Origin: Streptomyces scabiei 87.22
GTDB taxonomy: Bacteria; Actinomycetota; Actinomycetes; Streptomycetales; Streptomycetaceae
DNA: 64,000 bases
Direction: 5' to 3'
Assembly: GCF_000091305.1 (NCBI RefSeq)
Contig: NC_013929.1
Coordinates: 2,108,001-2,172,000 of the forward strand
Below are positions 8,873 to 16,073 of this stretch, in pieces. The first letter of the stretch is position 1. Every line of letters begins with the position of its first letter. The notes beneath the pieces are model-generated. The model saw only the letters and a list, made by a program, of their open reading frames with translations, was not told the DNA's origin and searched no databases. Both the position numbers and the translations under genes were made by a program.

Positions 8873-11746
8873 GTGTCCGAAGCCCTTCAGCGCAGATCCC
8901 TGCTCAAAGCGGCGGCCGGCACCGCCGGCGCCCTCACCGTCGGCCAGCTCTGGCAGGCCGCCCCCGCCGACGCGCTGTCTCCGCCGGCTCTCCTCACCGA
9001 CGGGAAGCAGGCGCCGCGTGCCCTCGACACGCTCGTCCTCGGCGACAGCACGTCCGAGACGCAGCACAGGCTGACGGCCACACTCTCCGACGTCGTCACC
9101 GGCGGCCTCGGGCAGTCGGCCCGGGTGCTCAGGCCCAAGGACACCGCGGACTTCTGGGGCGGCACCCTGGCCGTGACCATGGCCTGCCGCCCCAAGGGCA
9201 CCACCTACGTGACGATCAAACTGTGGGGATCGGACGCGGGTGAGGACCTCGGCCGGCTGCAGCTGTTCGCCGAGGGCAAGCAGGTCGGCCACTACCACCT
9301 CGGAGCCGTCGACCCCCTCGACATCGCCGCCGACGACCCGCGCACCCCGGAACGGTTCTACTTCCACACGCTGCCGCTGCCGACCGACCTGACCCACGGC
9401 AAGCGCTCGGTCTCCCTGGAGATCCGCTCCATGGGCCGCATCTCCGGGTACGCGCAGTCCGCGGCCGACTACTACAAGCCCATGACCCGCCCCAGCCGGG
9501 GCGTCTACCGGCTCTACACCCACCGGGAGCCGTACTTCCGGCTGGACCGCCACGACGTCACCGGCACCCTGCCCGGCGTCCGGCTGCGCCCCTCCCCCGG
9601 CAAGGAGGTCGTGGACACCATCAGCGCCCGGGTGGTGGCCCAGGCCGCCGCCGAGGCGTCCCGGACCTCTCCGCAGCTGGACCCCTGGTACCTGGAGTTC
9701 CTGGCACGGGCCTACGCGATGCCGTCCACCGCCGCGTACCACGACAGCGCCGTCCCCCTGCAGATCACCAGCAGCCTGGACGCCCTGTACTGGAAGTACC
9801 TCGGCGACCGGACGGTGATGACCGACTCCGCCCAGCAGTGGATGGGCCTGGGCCGCCTCGGCCTGGTCCTGCTGCTGCTCGGCGACGCCTACGAGCCACT
9901 GCTCGACGAACCGGTCATCGGCTCCCCGGGCACCCTCACCAACGCCGGCTTCGAGTTCGGCACCACCTCCCCCACCGGCTGGCGTTCGGTGACCTGGTCG
10001 GGCAGCGGCACCGTCCGCCGCGACACCACCGTCTCGCGCGGCGGTACGGCCTCGGCGAAAGTGACCGTCCCCTTCGCGGGCACCGTGGGCCTCGCCCCCG
10101 GCGCCCGCGTCCCGCTGGAGCAGGGCACCTACACCTACGGCGCCTGGATCAAGACCGACGGCGTCGGCGCCGACGGCGCCTATCTGGACGTGCTCTTCTT
10201 CAACGGGTCCGGCGCCCTCGTCGGCGGCGACCACAAGTTCTACGCCTCGGCGGGCACCCACGACTGGGAGCACGTGACCGCCACCCTGGCCACCCCCGCC
10301 ACCGCCACCCAGGCCGAGGTCCAGGTCCGCCTGGCGACGGCGGGTACCGCCTGGTTCGACGACCTCACCCTCACCCCGCCCGCCACGGCGACCGCCACAC
10401 CCGTGATCCGCCGCGACGCGTGGACGAAGATGCTGCGGGACAGCCGCGAGTACTGGCGGCAGAACTGGCCGCAGTACACCAACCAGGCCATCATCTGCGC
10501 CATCGGCCTCTACCTCGCCGACCGCGGCCTGAGCCTCCTCGGCTCGGCCGACGCGTGGGGCGAGACCAAGGCACGCGCCTACATCCACCAGTCCGTGGGC
10601 ATGACGCCCTGGCTCGGCGCCGAGAAGGCCGACGGCACCCCGACGAAGCCCCTGGGCGGCGCCTACCACCAGGTCACCAGGGCCGGCATCTCCAAGGAGC
10701 TCGGCTACGCCGGGAACTACGGCGAGCTGCAGGACTGGCTCGCGCTCGTGTACGACGCGGTCATCGGCGTCGGCGGCGTCGACGACGACGAGCTCCGCGC
10801 GCACCTGGTCAAGATGGTCAAGGCCCGCGCGGTCTTCCACCACCCGGCGCTGGACACCGACGGCTACCGGACCATGCGCATCGAAGCCGTCATCGGCTGG
10901 CGCGACCCCGAGTACCCCGGAGTGATCGCCTACGACGAGGGCAGCAAGTGGGACGGCCACCCGATGCGGCTCGCCGCCCTGCTGAAGGACCCCGACATCA
11001 CCGCGTACGCGCGGCAGTCCCTCACCGACAACCAGGTCTTCCACGTGCTCAAGGAGACCTACGACCTGGGAGCCACGTCCCGGACCAACCTCAACCTGCT
11101 GACCACGGCCGACGACCACGCGTACGTCAGTGGCGCCGCGGACGACGGCACCCGTCTGCCCATGACCCCCGGACAACCCGGCTTCGTCTTCTCCGACGAG
11201 GAGAACGGCGTGGTCGCCGTCAAGCACGGCGACGAGATCCTCTACGCCTCGCTGTACTGGCGGGCCCGCTGGGGCGTCAACCGGCTCGCCCGCGTCCACC
11301 TCATCGACGCCGACGGCATCGAACGCTCGGCGACCGTGGGGCAGGACGTGAAGTACGTCCCCGACGGCCGCGCCGCGACCGAGCCCGACTGGGTCAACTT
11401 CGAGTTCGGCGTGGCCGACCTGAACCTCCCCGGCGGCGGCTTCCCGCCTCCCGGCGCCCCCTTGCACCAGGCGTTCGCCGGACAGGTGCTGCCCCTGGCC
11501 AAGGCACCGGACGACGTACCCGACTCTCCGCCGGGCGTGGAAACCCCGTACGCCGGACGCGCCTCCTTCTACCGGTGCGCGTACGGCCCGTACCTGATCG
11601 CCATGAACACCACAGACGACCGGAGTTACACACTCGCCACCGAGGGCTTCGGCGACTCCGTGAATCTCGGCAGCGGCGCGAAGGTGAGGGACGGCGCCGA
11701 GCTGACCGTGAAGCCCGGCACCACGGTGGTGCTGCGCAGACGCTGA
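8873..11746 (+). CDS. Large TAT-exported carbohydrate-active-like protein
   Basis: A 957-residue secreted protein. The GTG at 8873 has a good SD (AAGGA, 7-bp spacing) and gives a TAT signal: QRRSLLKAAAGTAG, then hydrophobic to ADA. Residues of roughly 350-500 form a jelly-roll domain typical of carbohydrate-binding modules, starting NAGFEFGTTSPTGW and ending GTAWFDDLTLTPP. The flanking parts contain many Trp, Tyr and His residues and look like the alpha/alpha-toroid plus beta-sandwich layout of polysaccharide lyases, though I cannot assign a family. It probably acts outside the cell on a polymer whose fragments the neighbouring importer takes up. A much longer open frame begins at 7694 but overlaps the dehydrogenase gene and has no TAT start. 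Confidence 0.85.
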   Translation: MSEALQRRSLLKAAAGTAGALTVGQLWQAAPADALSPPALLTDGKQAPRALDTLVLGDSTSETQHRLTATLSDVVTGGLGQSARVLRPKDTADFWGGTLAVTMACRPKGTTYVTIKLWGSDAGEDLGRLQLFAEGKQVGHYHLGAVDPLDIAADDPRTPERFYFHTLPLPTDLTHGKRSVSLEIRSMGRISGYAQSAADYYKPMTRPSRGVYRLYTHREPYFRLDRHDVTGTLPGVRLRPSPGKEVVDTISARVVAQAAAEASRTSPQLDPWYLEFLARAYAMPSTAAYHDSAVPLQITSSLDALYWKYLGDRTVMTDSAQQWMGLGRLGLVLLLLGDAYEPLLDEPVIGSPGTLTNAGFEFGTTSPTGWRSVTWSGSGTVRRDTTVSRGGTASAKVTVPFAGTVGLAPGARVPLEQGTYTYGAWIKTDGVGADGAYLDVLFFNGSGALVGGDHKFYASAGTHDWEHVTATLATPATATQAEVQVRLATAGTAWFDDLTLTPPATATATPVIRRDAWTKMLRDSREYWRQNWPQYTNQAIICAIGLYLADRGLSLLGSADAWGETKARAYIHQSVGMTPWLGAEKADGTPTKPLGGAYHQVTRAGISKELGYAGNYGELQDWLALVYDAVIGVGGVDDDELRAHLVKMVKARAVFHHPALDTDGYRTMRIEAVIGWRDPEYPGVIAYDEGSKWDGHPMRLAALLKDPDITAYARQSLTDNQVFHVLKETYDLGATSRTNLNLLTTADDHAYVSGAADDGTRLPMTPGQPGFVFSDEENGVVAVKHGDEILYASLYWRARWGVNRLARVHLIDADGIERSATVGQDVKYVPDGRAATEPDWVNFEFGVADLNLPGGGFPPPGAPLHQAFAGQVLPLAKAPDDVPDSPPGVETPYAGRASFYRCAYGPYLIAMNTTDDRSYTLATEGFGDSVNLGSGAKVRDGAELTVKPGTTVVLRRR

Positions 11747-11763
11747 GCGGGTGCGCGAGGAAG

Positions 11764-11811
11764 CGCCGGCCCTGTCGCCTCCGGTCTCGTCCGGGAGCCA
11801 CAGGGCCGGCG
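11764..11811. terminator. Hairpin terminator between convergent genes
   Basis: A perfect 12-bp stem: CGCCGGCCCTGT (11764-11775) pairs with ACAGGGCCGGCG (11800-11811) across a 24-nt loop. It starts 18 bp after the stop of the large secreted protein and lies just before the convergent GH36 remnant, so it can end transcripts from either side. Confidence 0.75.
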
Positions 11812-11826
11812 TATGCCGTGCGTGGC

Positions 11827-12240
11827 TCAGGAACGCTCGGGATCGAGGGCGATGAGCACTGCCGACCGCTCGGCCGGCAGGGTCACCTTCAGCGTGCGGC
11901 CGGCGTCGTCCTCCACGAGTTCCGCCCTCCTCCCCGCCTCGAACAGCACCCGCGGCCGACCGTCTCCCGGGAGGGGCACCGTGACGCTCTCCGCGGCTCC
12001 GTCCCGGCGCCACAGGGCCGGCAGCGTCGGACCGCCGTCGGTCCTCAGTGCCAGGGCGAGCCAGCCGTCGCGCCAGCCGGGCAGGCCCAGCGGCCAGTGC
12101 GGTTCGGCGTGCGGCAGCAGGTGGCGGTAGGTCTTGTAGACGTCCCCCGCCCTGCGGACGACGGCCGCCCGGCCCGGGGTCAGCAGATCGGGGCGTCCGC
12201 TGAGGTGGACGCGCCCGAGCATCGCCGACACCATCACCAT
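11827..12240 (-). pseudogene. Truncated C-terminal remnant of a GH36-type glycosidase
   Basis: About 137 residues that resemble only the C-terminal end of alpha-galactosidase-like GH36 proteins: SAMLGRVHLSGRPDLLTPGR, then DVYKTYRHLLPHAEPHWPLGLPGW, then a small beta-domain with LALRTDG and LWRRDG. The catalytic (beta/alpha)8 domain, about 400-500 residues, is absent; upstream of 12240 the frame stays open but reads through the operator and the divergent LacI gene and shows no family similarity. The ATG at 12240 is therefore only nominal. It is probably what is left after a deletion that brought the LacI gene next to the C-terminus. A short functional protein is less likely. Confidence 0.6.
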
Positions 12241-12258
12241 GCCGAGTGACAGGGTGGA

Positions 12259-12270
12259 GTAAACGTTTAC
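12259..12270. promoter_or_regulatory. Perfect LacI-type operator
   Basis: GTAAACGTTTAC is a perfect 12-bp palindrome with the CG centre typical of LacI-family sites. It lies 68 bp before the GTG of the LacI-family gene, and 19 bp upstream of the GH36 remnant on the other strand. Related sites occur at 7436-7447 and 7646-7657, so it is the best guess for this regulator's consensus and for autoregulation. Confidence 0.75.
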
Positions 12271-12337
12271 TGTTCCTGGACGGTAGTTTTCCGCACTCAG
12301 TCCTCGCAAGAGGGTTCGGATGCAGTAACGTCGGGTT

Positions 12338-13453
12338 GTGACGAGCGCGGGAAACAGTTCCTCGGACAGCGGACAGGCCAGACGGTCCAGGCGTGGGCCG
12401 AACGGCACACAGGGCGGCGACCGCCCCAGCACCATTCGCGATGTGGCCACCCGGGCCGGCGTCTCGGTAGCAACCGTTTCCCGCACCCTCGCCGGCAACT
12501 ACCCGGTGTCCGCCACCACACGTGCACGCGTCATGGCCGCCGTGGAGTCACTGCACTACGTGGTGAACGTGCACGCCAAAGCGCTCTCAGGGCGGGTGGC
12601 CGGCCCCATCGCCCTGGTCATCCAGGACATCACCGGCCCGTCGCTGGCCCATGTGGCGGCCGGAGTGGAGCAGGAGGCGGCGGACCGCGGCAGGCTGAGC
12701 CTCGTCTGCGCCACGCACGGGGACGCGGCCCGCGAGGACGACCTCGTGCAGCTGATGCGCGAACAGCACGCGGGCGCGGTGGTGCTGGTGGGCGGCGCGG
12801 TGCAGGACGACGCGTACCGCTCCCGCATGGCCGGGTACGCCAAGGCCCTGGACGCCGCAGGGTCCCGCCTGGTGCTCGTCGGCCGGCCGTCGCTGCCCGA
12901 CGGTCTTCCCGTCACAGTGATCGAGTACGACAACCGTGGGGGCGCCTTCCAGGCCGTGGACCATCTCCTCACCGCCGGGCACCGACGCATTCTCTTCCTC
13001 GGCGGCGACCCGCTGCTGAGCACGGCCGAACGACGTCGCGAAGGGTGGTTGCACGCGCTGCGAGCCCACGGAGTGCCGCCCGCCGAGGAACTCGACCTGC
13101 CCGGCCCCTACACCCGGGTTTCGGGCTACCAGAGAATCCGGGAGGCGCTCGCCGCCGGACTGGACTTCACCGCGGTCTTCGCGGGTACGGACGTGGTGGC
13201 GACCGGCGCGCTGGCCGCGCTGCGGGAGGCGGGTCTGGACGTCCCGGGTGACGTGTCCCTCGTGGGCTTCGACGACGTCCCCTTCGCCGCCGATCTCAGT
13301 CCCGCCCTCACCACCGTTCGGGTTCCTTACGAGGACCTGGGACGCACGGCGGTTCGACTGGCACTGGGCCGCGGAGAGCGCCTGACGGCCGATGACCACG
13401 TCGTGCTCGGCACACAGCTGGTGATACGGCGGTCGGTACGCCGGCTGGGATGA
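12338..13453 (+). CDS. LacI-family transcriptional regulator
   Basis: A 371-residue repressor. A Ser/Arg-rich N-terminal tail of about 30 residues precedes the helix-turn-helix (TIRDVATRAGVSVATVSRTL, near residues 32-51) and hinge helix (VNVHAKALSGR). The C-terminal two thirds are a periplasmic-binding-like sugar-sensing domain ending PGDVSLVGFDDVPFAADLSPALTTVR. GTG start at 12338. The perfect palindrome upstream and the two related sites at 7.4 and 7.6 kb suggest that it controls itself, the ABC/GH43 operon and the dehydrogenase gene. The inducer is probably an oligosaccharide taken up by that importer (inference). Confidence 0.93.
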   Translation: MTSAGNSSSDSGQARRSRRGPNGTQGGDRPSTIRDVATRAGVSVATVSRTLAGNYPVSATTRARVMAAVESLHYVVNVHAKALSGRVAGPIALVIQDITGPSLAHVAAGVEQEAADRGRLSLVCATHGDAAREDDLVQLMREQHAGAVVLVGGAVQDDAYRSRMAGYAKALDAAGSRLVLVGRPSLPDGLPVTVIEYDNRGGAFQAVDHLLTAGHRRILFLGGDPLLSTAERRREGWLHALRAHGVPPAEELDLPGPYTRVSGYQRIREALAAGLDFTAVFAGTDVVATGALAALREAGLDVPGDVSLVGFDDVPFAADLSPALTTVRVPYEDLGRTAVRLALGRGERLTADDHVVLGTQLVIRRSVRRLG

Positions 13454-13506
13454 CGCCGCCGGGCCGAGGCCGTGCCGGTCCGGACAGGATCGGCGAAGGA
13501 TGAATC

Positions 13507-13626
13507 TTGCAGGTCAGAGACGTGAGCAACCTCATCTACGCGCACACCCGCCGCGGGGCCATGGTGCGCGTGGCCGACCGCGGCGGGTGCACCGACCTGT
13601 GGATCGGTTACGGGATGAAGCCGTAG
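13507..13626 (+). CDS. Candidate 39-codon small ORF
   Basis: A short frame starting TTG at 13507 and stopping TAG at 13624, reading LQVRDVSNLIYAHTRR, then GAMVRVADRGGCTDLWIGYG and MKP. All but two of its 39 codons end in G or C, which is a strong coding signature in this genome. GAAGGA at 13495-13500 sits 6 bp before the TTG as an SD. The last 19 bases overlap the 3' end of the convergent GH68 gene. I do not recognise the product; it could be a small protein or the surviving end of a lost gene. Confidence 0.35.
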   Translation: MQVRDVSNLIYAHTRRGAMVRVADRGGCTDLWIGYGMKP

Positions 13627-14942
13627 TCCAACTGCTTGACGAGCTTGGTCCGGTCGCCCTTCAGGGAGACCAGGAGCGTGCGGGCCAGGGTGCCGCCGAA
13701 GCGGGTCCCGCCGTCGGCGGTCGGGACGGTGTCGATGAAGCTCTCCACCAGCCCGTTGGGCATGACGTAGTGCGAGTACTGCTGCGTCGGGGCGGCCTCC
13801 GGGTTGCCGAGGACCAGTGCGCTGCCGTTGAGCGGCCGGTAGTCGCTGCGCAGGGACGGTCCAACGAAGCCGTAGAGGCCGTCCCAGCCGCTCAGTCCGG
13901 GCGCGAACGTGAACTTGTGGCTGATGGTGAACAGGTAGTACTTGCCGTTGCGGATGACCAGGTGGGGCCGTTCGGTCTGCTGGTTCACGCAGTTGGCCGA
14001 GAGCAGCGGGGGCTGCAGCCGCCAGTTGTCCATGCTGCCGCTGTCGGCCGTGGCCAGACCGATGTTGCCCGTGTAGTACTTGGCGTCCTCCGGCACCTCA
14101 TGGCCGGCCGGGACGTCACCTATGTCGCGCTCGGTGCACCGGTACGTGCCGGCGACACCGCCCGTGTTGCCCTCGAACAAGAGGTGGATCTTGCGGTCCC
14201 GGGGGTCACGGAAGACGAACGGGTCACGGAAGGCGTAGATGATCGGGCCCGCCTGGGACTGCTGCAAGGTCTGGTACAGCTTGCCGTCGGCCTCGGCGAT
14301 GATGCGGTGGTCCTGGAAGCCGCTGAACCACACGCGCTTCCTGTCCGCGTGGATCTTGCCGGTCGCCTGCGCCAGACGCTGCAGGGCGTCGCTCGGGTCG
14401 ACGCCGCCGTTGTCGCGCCCGGAGGCGGTGTAGAACGAGTACACCTTGTCGCCGACGAGCGCCGTCGAGCCGGCCCACTCACGTGAGCCGAACGAGGTGC
14501 CGGGCTTGAACAGATCACCTCCGTACTTCCAGCTCTTGGCGTCACGCGAGTAGAAGTAGCCGATCTTCGCGTACCAGTGCCGGTCGCCGAAGGGCACCGA
14601 GCGCGGAGCCGTCAGCGAGAAGATGACGTGCCAGCCCTTGTAGGTGGCGGTCTTGGTGGTGAGCTTGGTGAGCGGCCAGGTGTCCCACACCCACACCTTG
14701 TCGGTCATCACCGGGAAGTCCGGCGACACACGGGGGGCGGTGTTGGTCCTGTCCTGCCGGAGCTTCAGCGCGTCCGCGCGGGACCAGACGGCGAAGTAGT
14801 CGTCGTCCGCGCTGTACTGCCGCGTTCCCGTCCGGGACGAGGCCGGTTCGTCCGCGGAAGCCGGTGCCGCGACACCGCCCGTCATCGCGAGGGCCATCAA
14901 TCCCGTGGCCAGCCGGATCAGCACTCTCCGTGATCTGCGCAT
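13608..14942 (-). CDS. Secreted GH68 fructosyltransferase (levansucrase-like)
   Basis: A 444-residue exported enzyme that splits sucrose and transfers fructose to water or a growing fructan. The signal peptide is MRRSRRVLIRLATGLMALAM to ASA. GH68 motifs appear in order: nucleophile Asp near residue 87 in VWVWDTWPL, EWAGS near 155, the transition-state RDP near 239 in AFRDPFVF, and the acid/base Glu near 324 in TERPHLV. The ATG at 14942 has an SD (GAAGGA, 6-bp spacing); the frame stays open 31 codons further but those lie over the operator. Whether it makes levan, inulin or short oligosaccharides cannot be told. The GGAAGCGCTTCC palindrome upstream suggests sugar-responsive repression. Confidence 0.92.
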   Translation of the reverse strand: MRRSRRVLIRLATGLMALAMTGGVAAPASADEPASSRTGTRQYSADDDYFAVWSRADALKLRQDRTNTAPRVSPDFPVMTDKVWVWDTWPLTKLTTKTATYKGWHVIFSLTAPRSVPFGDRHWYAKIGYFYSRDAKSWKYGGDLFKPGTSFGSREWAGSTALVGDKVYSFYTASGRDNGGVDPSDALQRLAQATGKIHADRKRVWFSGFQDHRIIAEADGKLYQTLQQSQAGPIIYAFRDPFVFRDPRDRKIHLLFEGNTGGVAGTYRCTERDIGDVPAGHEVPEDAKYYTGNIGLATADSGSMDNWRLQPPLLSANCVNQQTERPHLVIRNGKYYLFTISHKFTFAPGLSGWDGLYGFVGPSLRSDYRPLNGSALVLGNPEAAPTQQYSHYVMPNGLVESFIDTVPTADGGTRFGGTLARTLLVSLKGDRTKLVKQLDYGFIP

Positions 14943-15299
14943 GCGTCGTCCTTCGAAGGAGCGTGAGCGAATGGAACAGAGCGGGAAGCGCTTCCGACTC
15001 GCGACTACCCCTCTTCTCACCTGACACACACTCATCTCGCGTTACAGATGAGGGACTTCTGGGTCATCGGGGGTCAGAAGGTCGGCGCACGGACCTCGCC
15101 GCGCTGCGGCGTGGACCGCCCGAGGGCGACGGGGCCGGCACGGGTCACCGGACCCGCCCGAATCTCCACATGTCGCCGTTCGGTGGGTGCCGCCTCGGCG
15201 TTCGTCGATAATCGAGGTGCCGGTGCCCGTGGCGCCCGCCGTGCGCCGGCTCGTGTGCGGGCCGTCGGGGTCGTCACGGTCGACAGAGTGGGGTGGCAA
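14943..15299. other. Divergent intergenic region
   Basis: The 357 bp between the GH68 gene and the response-regulator gene. Apart from the 12-bp palindrome at 14984-14995 and the SD of the GH68 gene, I see no gene or strong structure. Open frames crossing it are of low quality. Confidence 0.5.
14984..14995. promoter_or_regulatory. LacI-type operator of the GH68 gene
   Basis: GGAAGCGCTTCC, a perfect palindrome 42 bp upstream of the GH68 start. The GCGC-centred type is common for LacI-family sugar repressors in actinobacteria. A one-mismatch copy occurs at 57073-57084. It does not match the consensus sites of either LacI gene in this window, so the regulator is elsewhere. Confidence 0.65.
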
Positions 15300-15965
15300 G
15301 TGATTCGGGTGCTTCTGGCCGACGACGAGGTGCTGATCCGCGCCGGGATCCGGTTCGTGCTCGAAGTCGCCGATGACATCGAGATCGTGGCCGAGGCGGA
15401 CAACGGGGCCGACGCCGTCGAGCTCGCTCGCCGACACCTCGTCGACGTGGCGCTGCTGGACATTCGCATGCCCGGCGTCGACGGGCTGGCCGCGGCGGCC
15501 GAGATCGGGACGGTGGCCCCGCGGACCAGCGTGGTCATGCTGACCACGTTCGGTGAGGAGGAGTACGTCACCCGGGCGCTGCGCTGCGGCGCTGCGGGGT
15601 TCCTCCTCAAGGACACCCCGCCCGACGATCTGATCAGGGCGGTCCGGATGGCGGCCGCCGGTGAACCCGTCCTCTCGCCCGGGGTCACCAGGCAGCTGAT
15701 CGAACGCTGCGTCAGCCGTGACCAGAGCCAGGCCGACGAGGCGCGGCGCCGTGTCACGGCCCTGACCGACCGCGAGCGTGACGTACTGCTCCTGCTCCGT
15801 GAGGGTTCCTCCAACGCCGAGATCGGCAAGGCGCTGCTGATCAGCGAAGGCACGGCCAAGACGCACGTCAGCCGCATCCTCTCCGCCCTCGGCTGCACCA
15901 ACCGCGTCCAGGCGGCCATCCTGGCGCACGACGCCGGGATCCGTCCGCCGGAGAGCCGTTCCTGA
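15300..15965 (+). CDS. NarL/LuxR-family response regulator
   Basis: A 221-residue two-component regulator. The receiver domain occupies residues 1-120, with acidic DDE near 8-10, phospho-acceptor Asp in ALLDIRMPGVDG near 54, Thr in MLTTFGEE and Lys in FLLKDTPPDD. The C-terminal LuxR-type HTH is LTDRERDVLLLLREGSSNAE through GTAKTHVSRIL. GTG start at 15300; the frame is open 84 codons further, but the receiver begins right at this GTG. It is convergent with the histidine kinase at 16074-17726, its likely partner. Targets are unknown. Confidence 0.93.
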   Translation: MIRVLLADDEVLIRAGIRFVLEVADDIEIVAEADNGADAVELARRHLVDVALLDIRMPGVDGLAAAAEIGTVAPRTSVVMLTTFGEEEYVTRALRCGAAGFLLKDTPPDDLIRAVRMAAAGEPVLSPGVTRQLIERCVSRDQSQADEARRRVTALTDRERDVLLLLREGSSNAEIGKALLISEGTAKTHVSRILSALGCTNRVQAAILAHDAGIRPPESRS

Positions 15966-16073
15966 TCCTTCTCGTCATCCGTCGCGTCGTCCGTCCCGTC
16001 GAGCCACGCGAAGAGCCTGTCGGGGCGGGGCCGCCGTCACCCGCCTGCGTGGACAGAGCCTCCGGTGCCGCGC

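Noticed and set aside
7694..11746. 1350-codon fusion of dehydrogenase region and secreted protein
   Set aside because: The upstream part overlaps the dehydrogenase gene in another frame; the TAT signal and SD at 8873 define the true start.
11827..12498. Long version of the GH36 remnant starting at 12498
   Set aside because: The extra 86 codons are antisense to the LacI gene and the operator, with no family similarity.
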